From positions 6,917,569-6,981,568 of the forward strand of contig SCHM01000002.1 of NCBI GenBank assembly GCA_004123355.1: a stretch of DNA of 64,000 nucleotides, in the 5' to 3' direction. Below are positions 50,601 through 62,334 of the stretch, one piece after another. A program made the translations under genes and the position numbers. The notes under the pieces were generated by a model, which did not search any database, had not been told where the DNA came from, and was given only the letters and a program-made list of their open reading frames with translations. Each line of letters opens with the position of its first letter. Within the stretch, counting starts at the first letter, position 1. This stretch comes from Amphirosellinia nigrospora. Lineage: Eukaryota; Ascomycota; Sordariomycetes; Xylariales; Xylariaceae.

Positions 50601-50638
50601 GCTGGCCAGCTCGAGAACGGCTGGCTTGGTGTGCGCAT
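47623..50638 (-). CDS. ROT2: Glucosidase II alpha subunit (GH31)
   Basis: This enzyme trims the two inner glucoses from N-glycans in the ER lumen, controlling the calnexin cycle. The first exon (50638-50554) encodes a signal peptide (MRTPSQPFSSWPALLCALGV onward) and joins KEHDFKKCDQSGFCKRN, the usual mature start. The GH31 core carries the nucleophile in WLWNDMNEPSVF, the acid/base in MWTGDNQASWEHL, IWLDIEYTDEKKYF and GFPFAGADVGGFFGNP. The length is about 994 residues with three bases added. Frame changes fall after GNPKP (resumes LQTRWYQAGAF), after AFYP (resumes FFRGHAHID) and after LIRG (resumes IFPRRDIPRRS). All fit one missing base. The only intron appears to be 34 bases (50553-50520), unusually short. 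Confidence 0.95.
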
Positions 50639-51297
50639 CTCGAATCCTAGTGGGATCCCCAGAAGACTGGGGGCAGAGAGGAAGGGCGAAGATGTCAAGC
50701 AATAGCTTATCAACAAACAGGATAAATCATCGAGTTGCCCGTGACAAGAGGAGTTTTAGTAGAGGCGTGATTTGTTGTTTCGACCTATTGCAGTCAATTG
50801 GGAAATGATGAGAAGTAAGAAGTAGAAAGAGCCGTAGGTGCAAGCGTGTTTACAAGCTGTCCAGTACTGTACTAAGCGATTCTAAGTACCTACCTACTTT
50901 AGGTAGGCATACAGTACATGATCAGCCACGATTGTGGAGTTTAGTTCAGCCACAACACAACACCACATCGTACTAGGTTACGGCACTTTTGCCTGAACAT
51001 CAACCTCATAATTCGACACTTGTCTTGTGTTGAATGAAATCCTTGAAGCGCAACTCATTATCCGAGTTAAATCAATTTGCAGGCTTGTACATGTATGTTG
51101 ATGACCTATCTTAGTTTAAATCATGACTTAGTAATATTTCATGCCAGGCCGCTATCTTCCGGTTGATCTGCACATCGCAAAGAATCTAACGATAGAGCAG
51201 CTAGTATCCTGAGAAGCCTCCATCTTATATACAGACCTTTCTGCCCTTGAACCAGCATCCGAAGTTTCCAAAACACGCTAGGGGCAAGTTAGGTGCG
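50639..51297. promoter_or_regulatory. Divergent promoter region, glucosidase II / NDP kinase
   Basis: About 660 bases between two divergently read genes. It contains a CCTACCT...AGGTAGG inverted repeat at 50889-50907 with a five-base spacer. CT-rich DNA precedes the NDP kinase frame. Confidence 0.4.
50889..50907. repeat. Inverted repeat, 7-bp arms
   Basis: CCTACCT, five bases, then the exact reverse complement AGGTAGG. It belongs to the TAGGTA-type palindromes seen elsewhere in the window. Confidence 0.7.
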
Positions 51298-51687
51298 ATG
51301 GACACGAAAAAGCAGGGTCAATTTACCCCTCCATCGAGACCCAACGCAGCAGAAGCTACGCAGCCAGCATTGGCCAATCAGCGACGGCCAAAGCAGCAGG
51401 TGCAGCCCCGCCACAACGTCCGTCACCCCGCCCTCTGCGTTTTCTTCACCACCATCTGGCTCGTGTTTTTCCTGTTCTTCCTTCTTCCCTGGCAAGTTCA
51501 TCATCGTCCCGGCTGGAGTTTTCCCAAAAGCGTCAAACACGACTACCATATATACAAAGGAGCTGTCAGTGGCCTCTTTGCCTCCGCCCATCACACATCA
51601 GACCACCTCGTTCCGAACGAAGAACCGAGATCCATAACACCCCTCTTACCATCAAACTTAATCCCAGAACCCGAACCCGAACCCAAA

Positions 51688-52456
51688 ATGTCTACCGAAC
51701 AGACGTAAGTGGTCGATATTACAATAGAAGCAGAACTTTCAGTCAACAACAAAGGTGTCGCTAACATCTCATCATCAGTTTCATCGCTATCAAGCCTGAC
51801 GGCGTCCAGCGTGGCCTTGTTGGCTCCATCATTGGCCGCTTTGAGAGCCGTGGGTGAGTCCAGTTAACCACCAACCCATCTACATGCAAATAGAACTGAC
51901 GGCGTATGATCAGCTACAAGCTTGCTGCCATCAAGCTCGTCACCCCCGGCAAGGCCCACCTTGAGCAGCACTGTAAGATAGCCCTGTCTGTATTCCCAAT
52001 CATTCGGCCTAGCTAACGAACTATCTCACAGACTCCGACCTGAAGGACAAGCCCTTCTTCGCTGGCCTCGTCGAGTGTATGTTGAGACTATCTATCACCT
52101 AAAATTAGGCAACGCGATAACTGACGGGAATCATAGACATGAAGCGGCCCAATCTGCGCCATGGTCTGGGAAGGCCGTGATGCCGTGAAGACTGGCCGAA
52201 GTATGTAAACCCCCACTAGTTCTCTTACACGATGACCCGAGCTAACATCTATGATAGCCCTCCTTGGTGCTACCAACCCCTCGCCTCCGCTCCCGGTACC
52301 ATCCGTGGTGACTTCGCCATTGACGTCGGCCGCAACGTCTGCCACGGCTCCGACAGCGTCGAGAACGCCAAGAAGGAGATTGCTCTATGGTTCAAGGACG
52401 GCGAGGTTGTTAGCTGGCAGAGCGCCCAGGCCAGCTGGATTTATGAGAAGCCGTAA
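51688..52456 (+). CDS. YNK1: Nucleoside diphosphate kinase
   Basis: NDP kinase balances nucleoside triphosphates by passing phosphate through a His. Six exons fit: 51688-51704, 51779-51853, 51914-51972, 52032-52076, 52137-52200 and 52258-52456. The product is about 153 residues, the usual length. [15 protein letters not shown] opens the fold, FFAGLVEYM and [14 protein letters not shown] follow, and the catalytic His is in [10 protein letters not shown]. The frame changes twice, after EYMK (two bases short, AGAG reduced to AG) and after ATNP (one base short in a C run). The start MSTEQT is the family norm. However, the frame stays open upstream to an ATG at 51298, adding 130 residues with a strong membrane span. 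A longer anchored form is therefore possible (see findings). Confidence 0.93.
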
Positions 52457-52674
52457 GCGCAGTCGTGTAGCAAGACTTTCACGTATCCACCAAGCTCTAG
52501 TGCCAGCAGTAGTTCGTCCGCTGTGCATAAGATAAGATAGGTATAACGTGTTACGACAACAAAAAAAGAAACAAATCCCAATGAGATCTCAAGACAAAGT
52601 TTCTTTGTGTTGGCTCCGCTGCAATACATGCGCGGGTGATAATTGTGACCGGGCGTAGAGTTCAGTTTCAGTAT

Positions 52675-53526
52675 TTAGCTTTGTATTCTCCTTAGAGCCA
52701 GCCGGAAGCCCACGAAACCCCTCGCAAGCCAAGGTGTCAGCCACAGGCTCAGGGCTAATCCGCGGCACCAGCAGCAGTTTCGTAACGCCGTAAGCAACGG
52801 CCACCTGGCAAAGGATCTTTTGAAACTTTTCACCGGCCATATTATTCTTCTCAATATTCTGGGCTTCTGGCGCGCTCCTCTGAGTTCGCGGCATTGACTT
52901 AACTTCTTTGGGTTGGAGTTCGCTTTCCACATTGTAGACACTGCGCGACTCTTCAAGTCAACGGCAGTCTCCTCGTTTGAAGGTATAACAATGGAATTGG
53001 CCCCAATTGGCGCGACGCTTCCCTGTCTTTCCTAGTCATGCCATCTATCGGCTCGCCCCTCAGAATTGCCGGCACCGACTTCTCACGTGTAGCATCACCC
53101 TCACGATCAAGCCCAAACCAGCCCTTCTTACGGAAATAGTTGGTCCACTTCTCCAGCCCATCCTCGGCTACGATCCAGCGGGGGACACGTCGACGTCCAG
53201 AGTATAGAAGGCGTACGTGAGCCCGAAGATGGGTAAAATGGCGGTGATCTCGTGGAGCACAAGGAACGCGAAGATGTGCGACAGCGGCGCCGACCGTAGG
53301 TCCTGGAGAGCGCTTTGTAGACGCAGGGGCATGAAGCGCGACGCGCCTGCCAGGATCCGGGATATGCGACGGGATTGCGGGGCGCTGGGATCGGAGGAGG
53401 AGGGCTTGGGAGGTTTCGAATGGATGCGCCGCCGTATCGCGGGTTGGGAGGGGATAAAGACAGCCGCGGCGCGCGTGCTCGTATGGCGGCCGCCTGTTGC
53501 CGCCAGAGGATGCCGATGCCTGGCAT
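52675..53526 (-). CDS. Mitochondrial-type membrane protein (possibly FAM210/MRX11-like)
   Basis: The N-terminus is rich in Arg, Ala and Ser (MPGIGILWRQQAAAIRAR, then IPSQPAIRRRIHSKPP), fitting a mitochondrial presequence. A conserved core follows: SHIFAFLVLHEITAILPIFG, a first membrane span, then PRWIVAEDGLEKWTNYFRKK. A second hydrophobic segment near the C-terminus reads AVAYGVTKLLLVPRIALSLW. This pattern resembles a small group of fungal mitochondrial proteins that I associate with yeast MRX11 and animal FAM210, but the name is not certain. At least three frame changes, all in runs of C or G, are needed to join these pieces. The stop is at 52677-52675. It is convergent with NDP kinase, 218 bases away. 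Confidence 0.6.
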
Positions 53527-54116
53527 TGCGCCGTAGAATACACCGTAGCTCCTCCGCCAGTTCGTCCGAATGCAAAAGGAGAATGTAGGTAGGTAGGTGC
53601 CCCGAGCTATGTATGGGGCTAATCCAGTGTGGAAACTCAAGCAAGTATCGGAAAGAAGTTACTCCGAGCGTCATCCATGTACCTACAGGCAGAAATGTCC
53701 TTTATAAAGTTTCAGTTCCTAGTCTTATGTCCAACTTAATGTAGAGAGCATTATCTGCTTCACACCAGGAAAGTGCAGCGCTATGTGAATTATAGCGGAA
53801 GCTATACTACCTACCAATCTCCAGTATAATCAGCCCTAGCGCGCAGCTCGTTGATACTGGGCGCTGGGACAATTCTACTAAAGACGATCATTTATAATCC
53901 TGTACAATCTGTACAATTTCAAATCTTGGCTTACCATCTATCCGATATTACACTTCTTAACATGAACAGAATGCGTTGTGGTGAAGTTTATTAAATGAGG
54001 GAGGCACTTGAGGCTCTCGCTTAGAATCACCAAGCTTATCTCCCCAAATACCCAAGTGATATAAATTCAGCCCCCTTTCACAATTTTGTTTCAACTCGGT
54101 CAACTAACACCCTTCC
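53527..54116. other. Intergenic region
   Basis: About 590 bases: promoter of the mitochondrial-type gene at the left, and the 3' end of the next minus-strand gene at the right. No supported frame. Confidence 0.4.
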
Positions 54117-55147
54117 TCATTGCGGAAACTGTGCCGCTAGCCCTTTGACTAGCATTCCTTCGGCCTTCGCATCAGCCTTCGCACTATCTCCCTCCTTCAA
54201 CACTCCAGCTTTTTGTAAGATGTTGATACACTTCACGATCACCTCAATATTGACACCCTCGGTTTTGGAGGAAAAGCGGACAGTCTTAAGCCACTCGCGG
54301 CGTCCTCTGCCGAGTAATCAAGGTGTGTGCTGATATACTCGACCGCCTCGTCCTTGTGCGATTCGAAGTACTGCACACCCTTATCCAGCTTCTCGAAGAC
54401 GTCCATGAGTTTCGGGTAAGGCTTTCCCTGCTCCCCCGCGTTCAGGAGGGCCGTTGAAGCGACGATCTTCCAGCTACTCCACGGCGTGTAGATCTCACCA
54501 ATGCGCCGGATCTCCCCGCTGTCGTAGTATCGCTTTGATGTGAAGTGCTCCCACATGAAGAAGTCGGCCGTCCCGTCGTTCACGGCGTTGCGCAGGTTGG
54601 CGAAGTTCTGCAGCACGACGAAATCTGAGTAAGGGGCTGAGGAAGGCGAAAGCCAACCCTGCTGGTCTGCGAGGACATAGCCCATCACCTGGCTGCCTGA
54701 TCCCAGGCGGGAGATACCTATCTTGGAGCCTTTGAGTGAGTCTACCGATTGGACCTCCGCACGCTCAGTACCGGTTGAGATCGCCCAGCCTGTGGAGGGG
54801 TGTTAGCTTGGTGTACCAGTAATGTGGTGTACATAGCCCGCCCAATCACATCACAGCGAGTAGATGTAAGACTGAAGAGTAAGTCGTACATAGTGGTGTC
54901 TCGACATAAGTGCCAACGATCCGGTATCCGCCGTCGCCAGGGGTGTCTTCCTTGCCAAGTCCGGCAACCCATGCCTCCGTGAGGCCAATGCCGATGTCGA
55001 TCTCTCCGGCTCGAATGGCCGTGATCATGTGGCCAGTCCCCGAAGGAAACGGATGAGTTTGGCATCGAGACCAAAATACTTCTGCGCGAAATGGAGGGGT
55101 GTGGAGAAGTGCTCTGGCACGAAGCCTATGCGGATTGAGTCGGTCAT
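54117..55147 (-). CDS. Ca3427-like protein with periplasmic-binding-protein fold
   Basis: The protein starts MTDSIRIGFVPEHFSTPLHF and continues MITAIRAGEIDIGIGLTEAW, LKGSKIGISRLGSGSQVMGY and FVVLQNFANLRNAVNDGTAD. It ends LVKGLAAQFPQ at 54119-54117. The fold is that of type-2 solute-binding proteins related to SsuA and THI5/NMT1. In fungi a cytosolic family with this fold was described from the Candida albicans gene CA3427; its function is not established. One intron fits near 54900-54790 (joining VETPLC to WAISTGTERAE). Two frame changes, near KLI-PFPSG and near AEDA-REWLKTVRF, each fit one missing base. It has no signal peptide. A ligand of the sulfonate or thiamine-precursor type is a guess from the fold. 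Confidence 0.8.
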
Positions 55148-56949
55148 GGCGAATGAATTCGTGAATGCTTAAATATGGTATAAGTAATTAATCTTGGTTC
55201 CGCCGTAGAAATATGAGAAATTGTGTTTTACCTTTTAGCACTACTAGATTTGTTGAAACTAGAGTACACGACAGAACTATCTGCGATTTAGTTCCGTCGT
55301 CGCATCGGAACTCTGAGCTATAAAGCGGATAAAGCGGGTAGTATCTGAGGCGCCGGGTAGATACGGACGGAGAAAACCTGCGGGGTCGTGGCTAGGTACC
55401 TTTCACCTCAGTCTTATCATTTACTTTCAAGTAGATTGATATATTGACTACCTACTCAAGGAGAGCGCCTAGTACATCCTTCTTATCCACGGCGAACCTT
55501 CACGTTGTCGTTTGATTGAGCTCAGAGCATTCTTCATGATATTTACAATTATGTTCATAGCTATTACGGCCCCTATTTGTCTAGTGATTTCGTCCTTGGT
55601 CGATCTCACGACAACCACGCCATCAAGTAGGTATCCCTTTGAATGTCATCTCGGCACTAACCTTCCTCTTTTAGTAAAGAAATTAGTAACTCCGCCAGAG
55701 AAATTTATTGATATAGTCGTGGAACTTGTATTAACATTTTTCCCATCAAATCAAAATTTAAGTTGCTCAGTCCAATTGGATTTATAGATGGCTTTAAAGT
55801 TGTGTCAAGATGACATGTAAAGTTGCAGGGTACTCACCCTTAAGAGCGAGGCTAGATAATCCGAGGTACAACCAAAGCTATGAAGCAATATCTACTGAGA
55901 GAGCCCGGTATCATTTGTCGCGTCTAGGGCTATTCTCAGTAGAATTCGAATTGCCCCATGTATACTACTTTAAATGGAGAAGAGTTATAAAAGCGACTGC
56001 TACTGCTTCAATTGCTCCTATGATGCCTTACTATCAGTATACAAGTGACAAAGCATCCGTCGCTACGTCGGCTTTCCCGATTTATTGCCCGTTGTTAAGC
56101 TGCAGAGCAGCAGCCGTTCTGTGGAGACGGGTTCCCCGAGGTATTCAGCCGACAGATAATAGAGGATAGGTTCCGGCCTCTGTCCGACGGAGACCCGTAA
56201 GTATTTTGTTAGTAACGTAGCAAACCATCTCGGTTCCTCGCATTCCCTTGCCATTTCCGTCCTGTCTTCACCGGCCTGAGAGATAACCATACAATGCCGA
56301 CTTCCGAAGGTAGCAACCGCATGTTGCTTTTTTTCATCAGCTTTTGGGGGCGAAAAGATTGACTATATGCAGCCTCAAGGTTGTGCCTTCTGTGTCTGAA
56401 GAAAAGGTGTAGCAAAATGGACCGTGATTGGATACGGAATGGTCAATATAATATTGATTTCAGCTCGCAACTTTTCAGCCTTTACTGAAAGCGGCCCCGT
56501 CAGATTTGACCTGCATGATGTAAAGGCAGGCAAAGGGCAAAGAAGGGGAATCAGGGTTTTACAGAGCCGCAAGTCTCGCGAGTAATTCGATTGTATATTA
56601 ATTAATAGACTATCACATCTAGGCAGCGACATGTCGACACCCTTCTCAACATTCGACTATTGCAGTCAGGGACATTTCAGTTTATCCCACTATTTTGTGT
56701 CAGGGACCCTGTGATGGGGTAATTCATCTATACTTGTTGCTGTGCAAAGGTTTCTAAAACCATTTTCCTAGAGGTAACTTGGCTACATACAGACAATCCC
56801 TATATTTGTGGCTCTTGTGTGGCTCTGTGGCTCTATGGCCTCGTAGCTGCATCACAGTTCGAGTATACATCACAGTTCGAGTATACACCACAGTTCGAGT
56901 ATAGTATCACAGTTCGAGTATAGTATCATTGTATTAGCTCCTCTGAGTC
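55148..56949. other. Gene-poor spacer with tandem repeats
   Basis: About 1.8 kb. The frames at 55512-55787 and 55810-56169 lack recognisable domains. Near its right end lie a GTGGCTCT-rich run (about 56808-56838) and the 18-bp tandem repeat listed separately. Confidence 0.4.
56850..56922 (+). repeat. Tandem repeat, four copies of 18-19 bp
   Basis: The unit is CATCACAGTTCGAGTATA. Copies begin at 56850, 56868, 56886 and about 56104 plus 800 (56904), the last with one extra base, and differ at one or two positions. The array ends 28 bases before the ATG of the CorA-like gene, so it may sit in its promoter or leader. Confidence 0.85.
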
Positions 56950-59900
56950 ATGGCGAATGTCCAATTGCGAGCAAGGGCATCTGGGGAAATGGAATCCATC
57001 TCAGAAACGGGGCTTCGACGTTCACGTTGATCTTCAGTACTCTACGGGAAAGTCGAACCGGAAACCTTTGCCAAAGAACCATGGGTACATTTCGACAATG
57101 TTGGCGCTTACCTCAGCAGTAGGGTTGACAAGTTAACCGAATTCAGAGCGGCTATACAAAGCGTCAGCGAAGAAGGGAGGGAAAGTGGAAATTCAGAAAG
57201 ATGGATCGCGTGCAGCATGAGATGAGTCGTATCACCGCCCTCCGAAAAAGGTTCCGAGGAAACGTTTTGAAACAAAGTCTCATGAAAGATCTCGATGACT
57301 CTCGCAGCAGGCTACGGGAAATGATGCGCAAGACATCCCAGACGCCAAGAGAAAATCACAAGAGATCTGAGCTCTAATCCGAGTCGACTTAAGGCCGGGC
57401 TAGCGGTTCTAGAACGACTGAAAGAGAAATTCGCAGAAAAGCCTACTGTTGAAGATGAACAGGCAGAAGAAAATAGAGGAAGCGATAGACGGTTTCAGGG
57501 CTGGAGTCATGTACTTCAAGAAAATGACGGCAGGCAATGCATGGAAAGGGACTAAACATGAAAAGTGCGAGGGGACTATCCGAATCAAAAGTTTCCGATG
57601 AGGGATAATATCTTGAATCCAGGGTGCCAGAACAATCCATTGGCGCATATGCCTGAAGAAGATGAGCTGAGATATTTCCATTTTCCAGCAAATAACATGG
57701 AATGGATAGAGGTGAATTACTTTTTTAGTCAAAATGATCTCTCAATGATGTAGAACTCGATGGGGCTAATTAATCTCCAATAGAGAGCAATGGCAATACT
57801 AGGTGGTGGTGGTTCTGGTAAACCTAATGACACGGCACAAACTGGGAAAATCCTAGCACGCGAATTTTGGCAAGGTCAGATGTATGGAAGCGGAGAACGT
57901 GGCATTAGTTCACATGGAACGCTATATGAGAAAAAAAGGCAGCCGGTCCCATTCATGCCAGACACATGCGATCCAGATGCTCAATTATTCCGAGTGGTAA
58001 GTTTCTCGATAAGAGAGTTTAGAGAAGACACTTACTTTATATTAGACACGCCAGCAAAACCCGACACTACCCTAGAGAGCCTTACATGCAGCGCTCAAGA
58101 TCAGAGCAACAATGGGAGCAAGAATATAGCAATATTTGTCAGTTGGTGAATTGCACTATCTGGACAGGTCACTAACAATGGGTTCTAGCTACCATATCTC
58201 CACTGGGAAACTAGCAGCAGACGCGCAAGAATGGTTGAGATTGTGGACAAAGTGACTCGACCTCAAGGACAAAAGAAAAGCAATCACCCAAGACTAGCAG
58301 AATATGCGCAAAAGAATAATAAACCACGCGGCGGGACAAAGCCTGCATATCGGTAAGACACCTTGTTATGATAAATTGCTGTCATTTAATAACCATTGCA
58401 GCCACTATATCGGGGACTATCTCAGGGCTGTTGCTAAAGTGGCGGAGGAAATGGACTATGAAGACGATGAGTGTTTATGGCGCCAGTCCTTTGAGGGAAA
58501 AAACGACAAGAATGTAGCACATGAGTCCATTAGCACGAGAAATCCCTTGCACGTCCGGCGAACATTGGATCAATACTATTTTCCTACTCTTGAAAACACA
58601 TTCGCGCGGGATAAAGACCAGGTTGTTTATCGCGGGACAAAGTATGGCAGCCCTCGAGTTATTATGGTAGACCAGCTTTGGCTACGGATTATAAATGATA
58701 GTGAGTACCCTTGACCGATTGACTAATCTGATAGTTCTGCTAAGTAGATATCAGACACTATTATTACCTCATTTCCTAGGCGATGGGGAAGGAACAAACC
58801 CGACCCGTCCGGCGTCCACAAGAGTTTACGAGTGCGCCTCGAACACCAAAATATTAGCTCTATTCATCATCTCGGTATACTTTGAATTCCATGAAATCTA
58901 GACGTTGGAACTGACATGGTGAATAGCTCTTATAATTATCGATCAGTGTTCGCAGGTTTTCTTCGATCGCACTAAGCCCCTTGATCAGCGACCGGAAGTA
59001 ATGGATCTATTCGTATCGGCTATGGGACATGTTGTGAGTTTTACAAAGCCATCCCATTCTACATGTCTGTTGCCCTGCTCTAATTTATTGTTAGACTGAA
59101 CAAACAGCAATAGCATACGACAGCTTTTGGTCAAACCTATTTCTTGAGTCGAGCATCACGCCTTCTGTTGATGGCAGTTCATCACATCACAGGAGACTGG
59201 ACATCAACCCAGAAGGTGTGATCCTAAAAGAGGCACAAGATATTGCTGAGGAACTAAGGATTATGAGAAAAGTTTTTACAGATCAGTGGAAAGTCGCAAA
59301 AGAATTCAAGAGATATCTAAAGCATCCAGAGGGTGACTCAAATGAGGAGCCCGAGGGATTGGAGAAGCTGTTTGTCAAGCTACTAAATCAGCAATATGAA
59401 GCAATACGACAAGAAGCAACACGACAAGAAGCAACCGACTCACCAAAACACATCAACGGCCAGCAGACAGATGATACAGCTATCAATATGCAACAAGCAT
59501 GTCAGGTGACAGGTACCAGGTGACTAGCTGGTACCCCGAAGTGGGTCTAGTAGATAGAGATTGGATATATAAAGACCTACGGCCTCCCAGGTAATAGGAA
59601 AAGGTTCAGGAATTAATGATATTAAGCCCTTACCCATATACTTCTGCCTACTAGTGACCTACCGGCGACCCTACTTCACTCTGGAGCCCAACCACCTGAC
59701 AAAGCAGCCCACGAAGCAGGAGTTTTATTGGAGCACATCGAAGACCGACGAGCAGAGATCCAAGACCTCGAAGACTCTGCTGATAGAATATGTCAACAGG
59801 TTCGTGAACTAGTTTAATCAAATACTTTCAATAATTGACTTTAATGTAGCTTGAGAAACTTCTCTCTCTAAAACAACAGCAGGCATCCATAGTGGAAGCA

Positions 59901-60478
59901 AAAGCCGCCTTACGCAGAGCAGATGAAAGTGTCAAGCAGGGGCGCGCAATTATGGCATTCACACTTGTGACCATTTTCTTTGTGAGTGAACCCCTATTAA
60001 CTACAGGGCAACATAGTCCGAGAAACACCTAGACCATCTAACAGGATCCTTAGCTTCCTCTCGGGTTCATTGCGACCTTTTTTGGGATGAACAACCGAGA
60101 AATCAACGGTGCTAACTGGATGAGTCTCGATGAGCAAATACGCTACTTGTGTATGCATTACCACGCCTAATTGCCAATCTCCTGCGTGTGACTAACCATT
60201 ACGGTGTTCTAGTTGTTGTGACAATAGCAGCTGTCATCGTCATCGTGTCGGTTGCCTTCAGCGCATGGCCGCGCGCCGTTTCCCGACTTCTCTTTCACGT
60301 ACCTTTTGTTTGGTTGGGTGAGTACACGGGGATTTACGAATACTGGAAAGCGAGTCCTATGCACCACGAGAAGCCGAAAGACTTGCTTCTATATCTCTGG
60401 GAAAGGCAGAGCACCACAAACATAAAAGATTGTCATCAAAAACCAACGATGGAAAAGCTAGAGGCTCCGACCACGTAG
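56950..60478 (+). CDS. CorA-like membrane protein (fungal Mg2+/Zn2+ transporter-like)
   Basis: The C-terminal part has the CorA signature GMN in FIATFFGMNNREING between two membrane spans (IMAFTLVTIFF joined to LPLGFIATFF, and VVVTIAAVIVIVSVAFSA). Before it come segments standard for large fungal CorA-like proteins: YLHWETSSRRARM, PRRTLDQYYFPTLENT, PRVIMVDQLWLR, IITSFPRRWGRNKPDPSGVH, LIIIDQCSQVFFDRTKPLDQ and AEIQDLEDSADRICQQLEKL. The N-terminal 200 codons are rich in Lys/Glu/Arg and look coiled. Several introns are clear, such as 58701-58754, 58875-58926 and 59034-59094. The frame is lost several times, mostly in the N-terminal half. Ion transport is not certain: many of these fungal proteins are large and unstudied. 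The tail may extend in the next frame to 60669. Confidence 0.75.
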
Positions 60479-62316
60479 AGAGAACTGCAAGCACTCGAGC
60501 TGATAGGGGTGAAGGGGAAACAGGCGTGACGACGTCTGCAACTGTTCGTCTTTCAGATGGAGAAAATATGAAACCGGCATCCAGAAGGCGATGGCCAAAC
60601 TGCCTACGAACCAAAAGTGGAAGCTCCCAAAGGATGTCGAACCCAAGCAATTTGGAGAAGGGTGGATGAGTAGCTCTATAAATTAGTAGTTTTACGGAAA
60701 GGGTGCTGAGACAATGTGACAGAGCTTGCGCTTAGCGATTTTGACAGAACTCGTATTTTGGATAGCTAATAATCATCTTCGGGTTAAAGATGTCATGGAC
60801 CTTACAAGGGTAGGGTGTAGACATCTGTTGTTGCACGGAGAACCAGTGAAGTCATCTCCGTAGGCTCTATGTGACTACTTGACTATATACAGAGAGTTTC
60901 TTTGTCTCGGTTTGATCCGTGTTTCTAGATCCCTGCTTCCTGGCAAAAGAGTCCCTGCTTTCCTATCTCTATTTATGATACAACTTCGTCCCTTGCGTCT
61001 AGCCATGCGGCAAATTATCTAAGAGTAGGTCTATCACACGGTCAAGCCCTAAAGGTGGGGTGCGAACCTCTTCCCGCTGCTTGAACACATCTGTAAATAA
61101 TTGGGCTATTTGTAGAGATCTATCACTAGGCATAGATCTTTGCACAAGAAACCGAAAAAAAAGAGCCCAGTCGAAAGAAGGAGTAGATTAAAAGCCTTAC
61201 CCGTATGGACCTACGCTCACTTACAAAAGCAGGAGTGATCACTGACCCTTTAATAAGTGAGAAGAGCCACCGATATGTAGTAACGACGCATTCGAAAACA
61301 TTGTAGGTAGGCTCAGTATTATAGTATCACGAACTGAAATCTTGGCGAGTTGCTATAAGCTATAGCAATAGTAGGTCTAGATTTAGTCGAAAGAGGTATG
61401 AATGATTATAGTTAAGCCATAGAAGAGAGAGAGAGCAAGATAGAAGGAGGTACGCAAGGGTAGGCATGGAGATTTAGCAGCTGATGTTGGAGAACTGGGC
61501 CAGTATGCGAACAAGAGTGCCACAATAGTATTGTTTAAGCCCCTAAGACTTTGACATAAATTTCCCGAGAGGCTAAATGTTCCTGTTAACAAAGGCATGA
61601 GTGTGCGTATGCCTTGTTGAAGCCTACTAGGTCATTTATCGAGACGTTATGTATGCTTCGCTTACGTCTTTCCTGCGTTGGGTGACAGCAGCCCTTAAGC
61701 ATGTGTATATTGATTGATTGAATACTAAAGCTGATGCCTCGACCCCGTAGCAGGAGCATGGTATTGATGTTCGTGTGTTAGATTTACTATTTATAAGGGA
61801 TAAACACTGCCCGTTATAATTATAGTACAAGCCATGAGCCCAGCGTAAAGGCAAGTACCGCCACTGGTGTCGCTATTGGGGTAGCGGCAACTATTGCCGT
61901 TGTTGCGTAGCTGTCTATCTGGCGACGGCGATCAGACCCCTCAACAAGGAGGATTTGACAGGATACGGAGGTGATTTCGCTTGTGTAGTGGTTAGAACGG
62001 AGACAGGACGACAAAGCACCGACAGAAACGACGGCGCCCGAACAACATCTGTACCTGTATCGCCTACACGCCCATCTAGAGTAATGTAACATGGCAAAGT
62101 GGGCAGTTCTGATTACACGACAGGTCCCTCGGATGATGGTTCTTTAGCGCCACGCTAGGCTTGTACAAGCAGGGAATTTTGGGTAGGAAAGTTCGCCATA
62201 TCGACTTGCTGAACGGGGCTGTGAAGTGGCAAAAAACGCTTCGAGACTGATCAACAGCTATTTTCTTATTTGAATTTCTACGGCAGCCTGGTGATTAACA
62301 ATAGGTATGGAGCTTT

Positions 62317-62334
62317 AATGTAAGCGCTTACATT
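62317..62334. repeat. Perfect 18-bp palindrome
   Basis: AATGTAAGCGCTTACATT is its own reverse complement, with no spacer. It lies about 1.3 kb upstream of the alpha-galactosidase start. Confidence 0.85.

Noticed and set aside
55512-55787. Hydrophobic 91-codon frame as a small membrane protein
   Set aside because: AT-rich DNA readily encodes Ile/Phe/Leu-rich peptides; no support beyond length.
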